Assembly (NCBI GenBank): GCA_019307945.1
Contig: JAFDIS010000025.1
Span: 1 to 39,261, forward strand
From: Deltaproteobacteria bacterium
Lineage (GTDB): Bacteria > Desulfobacterota > DSM-4660 > Desulfatiglandales > Desulfatiglandaceae
Reading direction: 5' to 3'
DNA length: 39,261 nucleotides
Part shown: positions 23,509 to 33,300 of the stretch, in pieces
How the letters are laid out: the number at the start of each line of letters is the position of its first letter
Position numbering within the stretch: position 1 is the first letter of the stretch
The notes under the pieces: generated by a model
Database searches by the model: none
Told to the model about the DNA's origin: nothing
What the model saw: the letters and a program-made list of their open reading frames with translations, nothing else
Program-made: the position numbers and the translations under genes

Positions 23509-24539
23509 AAAACTGGAAAGCCTGGCTAGGCATACTCATCAGTGCCATATTCCTTTACGTCGCATTCAGAAATATCGACGGCACCAGGCTGTGGTCTGCA
23601 CTGCGTTCGGCCCGAATGGACTACCTGGCGGCGGCCGGCTTCTTGAGTCTGCTTCAGTATGTGATTCGAACCTGGCGTTGGGGCATACTGCTTGAGCCTG
23701 TTGAGCGCACCTCTTTCGGTGCCCGGCTTTCGGCAAACCTGATAGGGTTTGCCGCAAATTTCGTGCTTCCCGCAAGACTGGGGGAATTGATCCGCGCCGA
23801 CACCCTGGCTCGTTCCGCGCATATCAGCACCGGTTCCACTCTGGGGACACTCGTGGTTGAGCGCCTTTTCGACGGATTCACTCTCCTCCTGGCACTCCTG
23901 ATCGGTCTTCTGGGCACATCGTTCCCCCCCCGCTGGCAATCCCTGGAAGCGTCTCTCAGGATGACGGGATTCGTACTCTTGGGCGCCTACCTCGGGCTGA
24001 TCCTTTTCCTTTCAGGGTTCCGCTCGCGCACTGAATTTTTCTTGAACTTACTGGAAAAAGTACTCTTTTTTCTTCCCCTTGCCTTTCGAGAAAAGATCCT
24101 GCGCCTGACCCGCAACTTCAGCCTCGGTCTCGTTCTGCCCTCCAAGGCCCGTGGAATCGGGTTCGCAGTCTTTCACTCCCTCCTGCTGTGGCTCGCCGTG
24201 CTTTACCAGATCAGGCTGGTTCAGGCGTCAATGGACCTCTCCGTTCCATTCGTCTCCGCCTTCATCGTCCTTTCCATGGCCTCTTTCGGGGTCATGATCC
24301 CATCGGCACCCGGGTTCATCGGCACCTTCCACCTATCGGTCCAATACGGTCTCCTCTTTTACGGCGTGGGACGGGAGGAGGCCCTCTCAGCCGCCATCGC
24401 CTGGCACGCCGCCATTTTTTTTCCCACGGTCCTCGCAGGCCTTTTCACTTTCCTGCTTGCCCAGGCCATTTCCCACAAGAGACCCTTAATGGATCCTTCG
24501 GAGGAGCGGGATACAGGGCCTATCTCCGCCGATCCGTGA
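23505..24539 (+). CDS. YbhN/UPF0104-type integral membrane protein (LPG synthase TM-like)
   Basis: A 344-aa polytopic membrane protein with about eight hydrophobic helices. The motif NLIGFAANFVLPARLGELIRA followed by a Ser/Thr-rich turn and GTLVVERLFDG, and later SFGVMIPSAPGFIGTFH, are typical of the family related to the membrane part of MprF (lysylphosphatidylglycerol synthase/flippase). No cytosolic synthase domain is fused, so a lipid-translocating or structural role is the best guess. The TTG start overlaps the ribF stop; the next in-frame ATG would remove the first two helices. Confidence 0.82.
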   Translation: MKNWKAWLGILISAIFLYVAFRNIDGTRLWSALRSARMDYLAAAGFLSLLQYVIRTWRWGILLEPVERTSFGARLSANLIGFAANFVLPARLGELIRADTLARSAHISTGSTLGTLVVERLFDGFTLLLALLIGLLGTSFPPRWQSLEASLRMTGFVLLGAYLGLILFLSGFRSRTEFFLNLLEKVLFFLPLAFREKILRLTRNFSLGLVLPSKARGIGFAVFHSLLLWLAVLYQIRLVQASMDLSVPFVSAFIVLSMASFGVMIPSAPGFIGTFHLSVQYGLLFYGVGREEALSAAIAWHAAIFFPTVLAGLFTFLLAQAISHKRPLMDPSEERDTGPISADP

Positions 24540-24727
24540 ACGGGAATTCCACCGGGCGGACCTTTCGACCCACGGGTCCGTGGCCGACCACTTGGAACTT
24601 GATTTTCACCCGCTGATGAACTATCGTATCGACCTTGCGGAAACATCGCACAAAGGCGGCCGTCCCCTTTGACGAGGGGGGCTGATCGGACGGGCCGAAA
24701 AAGACCGGATCGGGTGGAGGCATAAGT

Positions 24728-25756
24728 ATGAATCAGATGGATCGAAGATGTTTTTTGAGACTTTCCGGAATGCTGGGGGTAGGTCTGGCCGTCGGTGGTC
24801 TAGTCCCCGCGGGGGCGGAGGCCGTAAAATTCGACCGCAGACGATTCAAGGTATCCGAGACGCGGCTGACAATGGGGACTTTCGTCTCGATGACGTTGAT
24901 TCACGACTCCAGGGACAGAGCCGAAAAAGCCATGGGCCGTGCGTTCGAAGAAATCGAACGGCTCACCCGCCTTTTCAACCGCTTCGACGAAACTACCGCC
25001 CTGGGGCTCCTGAACCGGGAAGGCCTCCTGCGGGATGTACCTCCCGAGGTGGAGGAGGTGGTCAGGGAAGGCCTCCGCTACCATCGGATCTCCGGCGGCA
25101 GATTCGACATCTCGGTCAAGCCGGTAGTGGATCTTTTCCGCGAACGCTTCGCCGGCGGCGGCACCCCACCCGATCCTGCGGAAATGAATCGGGCCCTGGC
25201 CCTGGTAGGCTCCGACAAAATCCGAGTGGAAAACGGCCGCATCCGCTTCCTGAAACCCGGGATGGGAATCACGCTGGACGGGATCGCCAAGGGCTACATC
25301 GTTGACAGGGCCTCCCAAGTCCTCGCCGAACGCGGCATCGACAATCACTTGATCAACGCAGGGGGTGACATCCGCACCCGCGGCGCCAGGGCGGATGGAA
25401 AGCCGTGGGCCGTGGCGGTCCAGGATCCCGAAAAAAGAGCGCACTACCCCGCGGTTGTGCACATGAGCAACGGTGCGGTGGCCACCTCGGGAGACTACGA
25501 GGTCTATTTTGACCGCGAAAAGATGTTTCACCACATCGTGAACCCAAAAACCGGCCTGTCACCCCACCACAGCAGCAGCGTCACGGTGCTGGCCCCCACC
25601 GCGATGCGCGCCGACGCCTTGTCCACCAGCGTCTTCGTCATGCCCCCGCGACGGGGAGCGGCTTTCGTGGACCGTCTGCCGATATGCGAATGTCTTATCC
25701 TCACCCACCGCGGGAACAGGATCCGTTCCGCAGGTTGGGCCCGGAAGACCACATAG
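24728..25756 (+). CDS. apbE: FAD:protein FMN transferase, Tat-exported
   Basis: A 342-aa ApbE that attaches FMN covalently to Thr/Ser of Rnf/Nqr-type and other flavoproteins. The N-terminus carries a twin-arginine signal (DRRCFLRLSG followed by a hydrophobic segment and AGAEA), so it should act outside the cytoplasmic membrane. Family motifs: TRLFNRFDETT, ISGGRFDISVKPVVDLF, GITLDGIAKGYIVD, INAGGDIRTRG, VATSGDYEVYF and HHIVNPKTGLSP. Ribosome site GGTGGAGG seven bases before ATG. No flavinylation target lies in the window. The 3' end overlaps the convergent hflX remnant by 56 bases. It is 188 bases after the YbhN-type gene; a short palindrome (24570-24583) in that gap has no evident role. Confidence 0.93.
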   Translation: MNQMDRRCFLRLSGMLGVGLAVGGLVPAGAEAVKFDRRRFKVSETRLTMGTFVSMTLIHDSRDRAEKAMGRAFEEIERLTRLFNRFDETTALGLLNREGLLRDVPPEVEEVVREGLRYHRISGGRFDISVKPVVDLFRERFAGGGTPPDPAEMNRALALVGSDKIRVENGRIRFLKPGMGITLDGIAKGYIVDRASQVLAERGIDNHLINAGGDIRTRGARADGKPWAVAVQDPEKRAHYPAVVHMSNGAVATSGDYEVYFDREKMFHHIVNPKTGLSPHHSSSVTVLAPTAMRADALSTSVFVMPPRRGAAFVDRLPICECLILTHRGNRIRSAGWARKTT

Positions 25757-26474
25757 CCGATCCGATTCGTTCCACAAGTACGTTGAGTGTGGGAGGGTGA
25801 ACGGCCGAGACGGCCAGCCCTCCCATTATTTTTTCCATCCTCTTCGCCTCGCCCGGCCCCAGCAGGTCGGTCTTGTTCAGTACCAGAAGGACAGGGGTCT
25901 CCTGCAGACCAAGCCTTTGAAGAACGCCCTGCACGGTCTCCACCTGCTCCTGCATTTCGGGGCTGGAAGCATCCACCACATGGAGTAGGAGATCCGCATC
26001 ATGAAGTTCCTCCAGAGTGGCCGCAAAGGCCTCCATGAGGCTTTCAGGGAGGTCCCGGATGAAACCCACGGTGTCCGTGATGATGGCCTCTCGTTCCCTG
26101 GGGAAACGTAGACGCCTGCTGCTGGGATCCAGTGTGTCGAAGAGCCGGTTTTGCGCCTCCACCCGGGAATGGGTGAGGGCATTGAGCAGCGTGGATTTTC
26201 CGGCATTCGTGTATCCCACGAGCACGTAGGCCACCTCCCCTTTGCGCGTCACCAGGAGACCCACCTACCGTTTGATTTCCCGGGAGACGGCGCAGATCTG
26301 TCGCACCACTTCCCTGGAAACGATTTCATGGGGAGGTATACGGCGGCGATACAGGTATTGCAGTCTCATGTGCTGGCTTGCTTTAAGGCCGCCCGTCTTG
26401 CCGTGTATGCGGTCGATCTTACAAGACCTCGACACACAGGGTTTTGCGTGGTTCGCCGGCCTGCCGGATCCCAT
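25701..26474 (-). pseudogene. hflX: hflX pseudogene: amber codon plus internal deletion
   Basis: A ribosome-associated GTPase gene in decay. The reading frame runs from ATG 26474 (seven bases from the dnaB stop codon) to 25701 as 258 codons, interrupted by TAG at 26265-26267 where relatives have Gln (SREIKR-stop-VGLLVTRKG). The first part is the HflX N-terminal domain (KIDRIHGKTGGLKASQ, YRRRIPPHEIVS). Then VAYVLVG jumps straight into YTNAGKSTLLNALTHS, the G1 motif. The rest of the N-domain and the GPGE/coiled-coil segment, roughly 200 or more residues, are missing. The G domain itself is intact (DTVGFIRDLP, NKTDLL). The join is in frame at a stretch common to both sides, so deletion between short repeats is likely. 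Internal initiation could still make the G domain. Confidence 0.82.
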
Positions 26475-26478
26475 GGCC

Positions 26479-27843
26479 TCAGTAGCCGGCGTCTTCCTCC
26501 TGGTGGTCCTGGAACAGTGTGAGTTCCCGCCTGAAGGTCAGTCTAAATTTGCCTGTGGGACCGTTTCGCTGTTTCCCGATGATGATCTCGGCGATGTTAC
26601 GATTCTCCTCAATGCCGGGATTGTAGACCTCGTCTCGATAGATGAAAACTATGACGTCCGCGTCCTGCTCGATGGCCCCGCTCTCGCGCAGATCCGCCAG
26701 TTGAGGCCTCTTGTTGGGCCGGTCCTCCACCTTGCGATTCAGCTGAGACAGGGCCAGGACCGGCACGTTCAGATCCTTGGCCAGCGCCTTGAGGGCGCGG
26801 GAAATCTCGGAGATCTCCATCTGCCTGGATTCGGATGACCGCCTGCCCTGGATGAGCTGAAGGTAATCCACTATGACCAGTGTCAGGGGGTGTCTTTTCA
26901 GTAATCGTCTGCATTTGGCCTTCATTTCCAGGACACTGATCCCCGAGCTGTCATCAATGAAGATGGGAAGCTCCGAGAGCCGGTTCGCGGCATCGGTAAG
27001 GCGGACCCAGTCGTCATCCCGCAGGAAACCGGTTCGCAGCTTGGAGGAGTCGATCCCCGAACTAAAGCCCAGCATCCGGATACCCAACTGGAGCCTGGAC
27101 ATCTCGAGAGAAAACACCGCAACGCCACGGCCGGTCTTTCTTGCCGCGTGGTAGCCGATGTTGAGCGCCAGCGCGGTCTTTCCCATGCTGGGACGTCCCG
27201 CGATGATCACCAGGTCCGAGGGTTGCAGCCCCGCGGTAAAGCGATCGAAGTCCGCAAACCCCGTAGGGACCCCGGTGACGTATCCTTCGAACTCGGCCAC
27301 GGACTCGAGTTTCTTGAAGCTGCCTGTGATGACCTCCTTGAGGCTCTCGAATCCATCCCTGACCCGGGACTCGGCGATATCGTAAATGGACTGTTCTGCG
27401 ATTTCCAGGAGTTCCTCAGTCTCCCGCCACTCCTCGAAACAGGTCTCTGCAATGGTGGAACATTTGGCGATGAGCCTGCGTCGCACGGAGAGGTCCTTCA
27501 CGATCTCCGCATGGTAGGAAATGCCCGCAGAGGTGGATACGGATTCGGCCAGGGAGGCAATGTAGTCGAGGCCTCCGGCCTTATCCAGGATATTCTTTTG
27601 GGACAGGTGAGTGGACAGGGTGATGATGTCGATGGGTTCGCCTTCGTTGTACAGGTGCACCATCCCGCCGAAGAGCACCGCGTGGGCCTCACGGTAGAAG
27701 TCGTCCGGTTCCAGGATATCCACCACGCGGTTGAGCGCGTCGTTGTGTACGAGGACACCACCGATCACGGCCTGTTCCGCCTCCAGGTTGTGAGGCGGGA
27801 CTTTCATCAACGGCGCGGCGGTCTTTTCCCGGGGTTGGGGCAT
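26479..27843 (-). CDS. dnaB: Replicative DNA helicase DnaB
   Basis: A 454-aa hexameric helicase for the replication fork. The N-terminal domain begins PPHNLEAEQAVIGGVL. The RecA-like domain has Walker A GRPSMGKTALAL, FSLEMS, Walker B VIVDYLQLI, LSQLNRKVEDRP and a C-terminal GPTGKFRLTF. All motifs are intact and no intein is present. ATG 27843 is chosen; TTG 27849 is in frame and a little closer to GAGG. It follows rplI by 59 bases in the rpsF-rpsR-DUF2232-rplI-dnaB order. Confidence 0.96.
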   Translation of the reverse strand: MPQPREKTAAPLMKVPPHNLEAEQAVIGGVLVHNDALNRVVDILEPDDFYREAHAVLFGGMVHLYNEGEPIDIITLSTHLSQKNILDKAGGLDYIASLAESVSTSAGISYHAEIVKDLSVRRRLIAKCSTIAETCFEEWRETEELLEIAEQSIYDIAESRVRDGFESLKEVITGSFKKLESVAEFEGYVTGVPTGFADFDRFTAGLQPSDLVIIAGRPSMGKTALALNIGYHAARKTGRGVAVFSLEMSRLQLGIRMLGFSSGIDSSKLRTGFLRDDDWVRLTDAANRLSELPIFIDDSSGISVLEMKAKCRRLLKRHPLTLVIVDYLQLIQGRRSSESRQMEISEISRALKALAKDLNVPVLALSQLNRKVEDRPNKRPQLADLRESGAIEQDADVIVFIYRDEVYNPGIEENRNIAEIIIGKQRNGPTGKFRLTFRRELTLFQDHQEEDAGY

Positions 27844-27902
27844 GCGCAACTGCCTCGCGCTTTCCTTAAGGGATTTGGGGACGCGGGCCCCGAGGAGGCC
27901 GA

Positions 27903-28355
27903 TTACTCCTGTTCCTCGGGCTCAACCACCACCTTCAACTGACAAGACACGCCGGGGTAAAGCTTCACGGGCACCTCGAACTCACCCAGGGACTTGATCG
28001 GTCGTTCCAGGACGATCTTTTTCCTGTCGATCACAACCCCTTCCTTGTCCAGGGCCGCGGCGATGTCCATGCTGGTGACGGAGCCATAGAGTTTGCCCTC
28101 CTCGCCGGCCTTCTGGGTGAGGGTGATCACCTTGCCTGCCAACTCTTCCTTGACCTTTTCAGCCTCTTCCGTGGCCTTGAGCCTGCGAATTTCGATCTTC
28201 TTCCTCTTTAAATCCAGGGCCTTGAGATTCTGGGGTGTGGCCTCGACGGCAAAACCCTTTGGAATGAGGTAGTTCCTCCCGTAGCCCCCGGCCACCTTGA
28301 CGATCTCGCCCTCGAGACCCAGTTCCTCAAAGTCTTTCTGCAGGATGACTTCCAT
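27903..28355 (-). CDS. rplI: 50S ribosomal protein L9
   Basis: A 150-aa L9 with the N-terminal signature MEVILQKDFEELGLEGEIVK then GGYGRNYLIPKGFAV, a long connecting helix (KALDLKRKKIEIRRLKATEEAEKVKEEL) and the C-terminal rRNA-binding domain (KLYGSVTSMDIAAAL). A GAGGAG ribosome site precedes the ATG. It is part of the S6 operon. Confidence 0.97.
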   Translation of the reverse strand: MEVILQKDFEELGLEGEIVKVAGGYGRNYLIPKGFAVEATPQNLKALDLKRKKIEIRRLKATEEAEKVKEELAGKVITLTQKAGEEGKLYGSVTSMDIAAALDKEGVVIDRKKIVLERPIKSLGEFEVPVKLYPGVSCQLKVVVEPEEQE

Positions 28356-28426
28356 TTCTTACTCCTCGACGACATGTTTGAAGACGCCCTTCGGGCGCCC
28401 GGCGCCGGCGCACTCACTATTGCAGT

Positions 28427-29368
28427 TTACGCCTCGACCGGCTTGCGGATTTTCCTGAAATCCGCCCATTGGTCGAAAATACCCGCAAGTGCGAAGAGCG
28501 CCAGAAAGAGCTGCTGCAGTAACGCCAGCGCGTAAATCCCCGCCCTCACCCAGGAAGGGACCTTATACTTATTCAAGAAAAACAAAAGGATGGACAGGCC
28601 GTGAAAGACGTATACGGCGACCATCACGATCAGGACGTTGACGGACCACCATTTTATCCCCTCCCATGGCAAAAATAAACAAAAACCGGGAACGATCAGG
28701 GCCCAGACCAGCAGGTCGGGCGCGTACCACCGATCCAGGGGCCCGAAATCCGGGACCGCCAAGCCGCCCATCCGAAGAATCGGTCGGCTGAGAATCACGT
28801 TCAGCCACACCATGAACCCCGCTCCAACCACCATCATCCCCACGTATATTCTGGAGATGGCGTCCGACAGCGTCTTTACATAGGCCTGAAACTCGGCGGC
28901 CTTTCCGTCCTCCAGGCCGCCCGAGCCCCGATAGGCCTCGAAGGTCTGCTGAATATTCGCCTGCAGGTACTCTCTCACCAACTGCAAAGGGCCCATGCCC
29001 CTGGAGTGGGCGAGAACCGTCAGGAAAACAAACCCCACCACCAGCATGAAGGCCGTGCCCAGGAACACCGTGAGCCCCACGGGAAACTTCCGTCTGTAAA
29101 GCTCTGCCAGGGCGAGACCCAGGAGACAGAATTCCACGATGAACAGGACGCCCTGGGTGAAGGAGAGCAGTTGGGCCAGGACCCCGATGGTCAGGGTGAC
29201 GGCTCCCGCCAACAAGGCACCGCGGTACCGGCCGAGCTTGGTGGCGTAGTACAGGAACGGGAGAGGTGTCAGCAGGCTGAAAAAAGGACCTGCAATTGGA
29301 ATCAGGGCCGTGGCCGACACGCAGGCGGCGGCCCACACAAAACATCCCAAGAAATTCCTTGTTTCCAT
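28427..29368 (-). CDS. DUF2232 integral membrane protein
   Basis: A 313-aa protein with about eight hydrophobic helices, in the place between rpsR and rplI where a DUF2232 (YybS-like) membrane protein usually stands in Firmicutes and Desulfobacterota. The periplasmic/cytosolic loop of residues ~125-170 is charged (QQTFEAYRGSGGLEDGKAAEF). Function is not established for the family. The ATG has only a weak ribosome site. It lies 82 bases after rpsR and 71 before rplI. Confidence 0.82.
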   Translation of the reverse strand: METRNFLGCFVWAAACVSATALIPIAGPFFSLLTPLPFLYYATKLGRYRGALLAGAVTLTIGVLAQLLSFTQGVLFIVEFCLLGLALAELYRRKFPVGLTVFLGTAFMLVVGFVFLTVLAHSRGMGPLQLVREYLQANIQQTFEAYRGSGGLEDGKAAEFQAYVKTLSDAISRIYVGMMVVGAGFMVWLNVILSRPILRMGGLAVPDFGPLDRWYAPDLLVWALIVPGFCLFLPWEGIKWWSVNVLIVMVAVYVFHGLSILLFFLNKYKVPSWVRAGIYALALLQQLFLALFALAGIFDQWADFRKIRKPVEA

Positions 29369-29450
29369 GCAAGTCCAGAGGGCCCGTCTCCCCCTATGAG
29401 GAGTGTCCTCACAGCCCCTCGCGCCGGGCCGGACGCCTGGGGGTTCGCCC

Positions 29451-29726
29451 CTATTTCACGGTGGAGGTCGTAAACGGCAACAGGGCGATGTTTCTCGCGC
29501 GTTTGATGGCCACCGTCAGCATCCGCTGGTGTTTGGCGCAGTTGCCGGAGATCCGTCTGGGAATGATCTTGCCCCGTTCAGTGGTGAAAAATCGGAGGGC
29601 TTTTGGGTCCTTGTAATCAATGGAAACCGCGCCGTCCGCACAAAACCTGCAGATCTTTCTTCGATGAAAGTGTCTCCGTTTTCTCCTGGGCCTGGAAGGC
29701 CTCGCGGGCCTATTCCTTGTCACCAT
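29451..29726 (-). CDS. rpsR: 30S ribosomal protein S18
   Basis: A 91-aa S18 with a basic N-terminus ([13 protein letters not shown]), the conserved [27 protein letters not shown] and the C-terminal [21 protein letters not shown] Cys-x2-Cys (C26, C29) and the later Cys62/His65 could form the zinc ribbon of C+ type S18. It overlaps the rpsF 3' end by 17 bases, with GGGAGGAAG as ribosome site inside rpsF. Confidence 0.96.
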   Translation of the reverse strand: MVTRNRPARPSRPRRKRRHFHRRKICRFCADGAVSIDYKDPKALRFFTTERGKIIPRRISGNCAKHQRMLTVAIKRARNIALLPFTTSTVK

Positions 29727-30129
29727 CTTCCTCCCCCTTGCTGTCTCCGGATTTATCCGAAGCCTTCTCGACCTCGGCGGCCGGTTCTTCTTCCTTCTTC
29801 GTGGTCTCCTGTTGCGCCGCCTTCAGGGCCTCCACATCCGCTTGATCGGAGATCTTCACGGTCTGATATTTCAGGACCCGGTCATCCAGTTTCAGCTGAC
29901 GCTCCAGTTCACGGGTGGTCTCCGGGCCGCCGCAGAACTCCATCAAGACATAGTGACCCTTATGATACTTTTTGATGGGGTAGGCAAGGGTTTTCAGGCC
30001 CCACTCGTCCACTTTGATGGTCTGGCCCTTGGCCTTTTCGACGGTCGAGCCGACCTTTTCAAGCAGGGCCCGGTAATCTTCCTCCGCAAGGTCCCCCTTG
30101 AGAATGTAGATGATCTCATAATGCCGCAT
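29710..30129 (-). CDS. rpsF: 30S ribosomal protein S6 with acidic C-terminal tail
   Basis: A 139-aa S6. The core (about 1-100) has [40 protein letters not shown] and [15 protein letters not shown]. The last ~40 residues are a low-complexity acidic/Lys tail ([18 protein letters not shown]...), longer than in many S6 proteins; some S6 proteins are tailed with Glu in E. coli, here the tail is encoded. First gene of the ribosomal operon, under the promoter at 30350-30322. Confidence 0.96.
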   Translation of the reverse strand: MRHYEIIYILKGDLAEEDYRALLEKVGSTVEKAKGQTIKVDEWGLKTLAYPIKKYHKGHYVLMEFCGGPETTRELERQLKLDDRVLKYQTVKISDQADVEALKAAQQETTKKEEEPAAEVEKASDKSGDSKGEEDGDKE

Positions 30130-30321
30130 CTTCTGGTTCCTCCTTCCGGTCTTTCTCCCTTTCGGGAGCCTTTATGCGGTCCCCCCAGGTCCCGGGAGAA
30201 CAAGGAGTCATCATCATCCGAACCCTCCTCACTGTCAGAGGTTCGGGATACGGCCTGGAACCGCCGTGGGTGCGACACTTCCCACCGACTCGGTTCATAG
30301 GCCGATAACCAAAAATTTTTT
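30130..30321 (-). promoter_or_regulatory. rpsF leader with hairpin, possible S6:S18 autoregulatory element
   Basis: About 190 nt of untranslated leader. A hairpin at 30218-30246 has a 7-bp perfect outer stem (CCGAACC/GGTTCGG) continued by TC/GA past one bulged C. S6:S18 leaders in bacteria control rpsF operons through a structured element with a conserved CCG. I cannot confirm a full match by eye. Confidence 0.35.
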
Positions 30322-30350
30322 TATATACCTTAACGGCGGTATTCTGTCAA
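30322..30350 (-). promoter_or_regulatory. rpsF: Strong sigma-70 promoter of the rpsF operon
   Basis: On the minus strand TTGACA (30350-30345), 17-base spacer, TATATA (30327-30322) followed by an A/T-rich stretch. The -35 lies only eight bases after the hdrA stop codon, and no terminator separates them, so hdr transcripts may read into the ribosomal operon. Confidence 0.8.
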
Positions 30351-30358
30351 CAGCATTT

Positions 30359-33300
30359 TCAGACCGCCCCCTGGATCATCTGCATGATCTGGGAGGTCTC
30401 GAACCCCTTCAAACAAAGGGCACCGGAGCGGCAAGAGGAGACGCAAAGGCCGCAACCCTTGCAAAGAGTGGACTGAATTTGCGCCTTTCCCCCCGATTCT
30501 TCGGTGAATCGAGGAGCGCCGTAGGGACAGATGGCAACGCAGACGCCGCACCCGCTGCAAGCGGCCTGATCCACCCAGGCCACCGTGCCGCTGACGGGCA
30601 TTTCCTTGGAAGAGAGCAGCGTGACGGCCCGGGCCGCAGCGGCCTGGGCCTGAGTGATACTTTCGTCCAGCGGCTTGGGCCCATGCGCGAGGCCGCAGAC
30701 GAACACGCCGTCGGTGGCGAAATCCACCGGTCTGAGTTTGACATGGGCCTCCACGAAGAAACCGTCCTCATTCAGGGGAACCTTGTACTGCTGAGCCAGA
30801 TCCGCGACCGGGGAGGGCACTGTGGCCGTCGCCAGCACCAGGAGGTCAGGGAAGACCTCCATCTGACTTCGCAGGACACGGTCAGTAAAAGCGACCCGCA
30901 ACCGTTCGCCGGCCTTTGATACTTCGAGTGGAAGGCTGGCATCGTAGCGGAGAAAAGAGACGCCGCCTTCCCGTGCCTCACGGTATAAGTCCTCGCGAAG
31001 GCCATAAGGACGCATGTCCCGGTAGAGGACGAAGACTTTCATCCCCGGGTTTTGCCGTTTGAGTTTGAGAGCGTTCTTGATGGAAGCGGTACAGCAGACT
31101 TTAGAGCAGTAAGGGCGTTCCGCATTCCTGGAGCCCACACACTGGATGAAAACGGCTGTCTCGGCTTGCCCCGGTGCCGGATCCCCGTCCAGAAAGCTCC
31201 GCTCCAGATCCAGGGCCGTCATGACCCTGGGATCCTGTCCGTAGAGAAAGTCTTTTGGTTTCAGCTCCCGGGCCCCCGTGGCGATGATCGTCACGCCGTG
31301 CGCAATGCGCTCCTGTCGCCCCCCGGGTCCTTCCAGGGTGCTTTCAAAGTCTCCCACGAAGCCTTCCACCCGGGACACGCTCGACTCCAGGTGGATCTGT
31401 ATCCGCGGGTTCGAAGTGACTTCCGAGCGCAGCTTTTCCAGGTAGGCCTGAACGTCTTCGCCCCGCCACGTCTCTTGCAAGAACCGCGCGTTCCCCCCGA
31501 GGGTTGAGGACTTTTCCACCACATGGACATCGAAACCCTGTTCCGCGAGGTTCTTGGCCGCGACCATCCCCGCCACCCCTCCCCCGATGATCAAGGCGCT
31601 GGGCAGGATACGAAGCATCGGTTCGGTAAGGGGCTCCAGCAAGGCCGCCTTTGACACGGCCATGCGCACGAGCTCCTTTGCCTTCGTGGTGGCCGCCTCG
31701 GGGTCGTCCCGGTGGACCCAGCTGCATTGATTTCGAATGTTGGCCATCTCGAATAGATACTTGTTCACCCCCGCGTTGGTGAGGGTTTCCTGGAAGAGTG
31801 TTTCGTGGGTCTTGGGAGTACATGCCGCCACCACGACCCGGTTCAGGCCCTGTTCCCGGATAACCTCAGCCATCTTGTCCTGCGTATCCTGGGCACAACT
31901 GAACAGATTTTCTTCCGCGTGAACAACGAAGGGCAGATCCCGGGCCCACTCCACCACGGCCGGGACATCCACCACTCCGGCGATGTTCGTGCCGCATCGA
32001 CACACGAAAACACCGATCCGGGGGGACTGGCCACGGATGTCCGTCTCCGCTGGGAGTTCTTTCGTCTTGGTAAGGGTCCACCGGGCCTCCGCCAGCAGGC
32101 CCCCTGCGGCGGCCGCCGCCGCGCTCGAATCGATCACCGAAGTGGGAATGTCCTTGGGACCCTGGAACACACCGCAGACATAGATCCCCGGCCGACTCGT
32201 CTGAATGGGCTCCAGAGTGCTCGTGTCCGCAAATCGGTACTGATCCAGATCCACCCCCAGACGGCGCGCCGTCTCCGAAACGTCCTCCTCCGTTCCGAGG
32301 CCCACGGAGAGGACCACCATGTCGAAGGCCTCTTCCACCATGCGGCCCTGTTCGTCCACGTACCGGACCACGTGGCCGCCCTCGTCTTCCGCAGGCGACA
32401 GGCCCGTGATCCTGGAGCGTATGAATCGCACGCCCGCATCGTCCTTGGCCCGGTTGTAATACCGTTCAAAGTCCTTGCCGTAGGCGCGAACATCTATGTA
32501 GAAAATCGCCGTGTCCAGATCGGGCCCACCGTGCTCCTTGGCCAGCATCGCCTCTTTGATGGCGTATGTGCAGCAAACCGAAGAACAATACCCCCTCTCC
32601 GCCACGTGAACGTCTCTGGATCCCACGCATTGGAGCCATGCGATTTTTCGGGGCTCCTTGCCGTCGGATGGCTTCAGTAGATGTCCTCCGTAAGGCCCGG
32701 ACGAGGAGAGAATCCGCTCGAACTCGATGCTGGTGACGATATCCGGATGCCGTGTGTAACCGTATGTGTCCCGATCGGCGGGGTTGTAGGTGGTCCCTCC
32801 GATGGTGGTGATGATCGCCCCCACATTCAATTCACGGGTCGTGGGTTGTTCATCGAAACGAATGGCCCCGCTGGGGCAGAACTTCTCACAGGCCCGGCAT
32901 TTGCCTTTGGTCAGATAGATGCAGTTGGGCGCATCGATGGCGTACTTTAGCGGCACGGCCTGGGCATAGCGCACGTAGATCGCCTTGCGCTTCGAAAGAC
33001 CGCCGTCATACTCGTCGGGCACCTTCTTGGGGCACTTTTCCGCGCACAGACCGCAAGCGATGCATTTTTCCATGTCCACGTAACGGGGGTGCTGGGTAAC
33101 GCTTACGTGGAAGTCGCCTTCCTGTCCGCTCACTTCAGTCACTTCGGACAGGGTCAACAACTCTATGTTGATGTGCCGGCCGACCTCGACCAGTTTAGGC
33201 GAGATAATTCACATGGCGCAGTCGTTGGTGGGAAACGTCTTGTCCAACTGGGACATCATCCCACCGATGGAACTGGATCTTTCCACCAGATATACGTAGA

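Noticed and set aside
26265-26267. Pyrrolysine at the hflX TAG
   Set aside because: The gene also has a large internal deletion, relatives have Gln (CAG, one transition from TAG), and no pyl genes are visible; decay is simpler.
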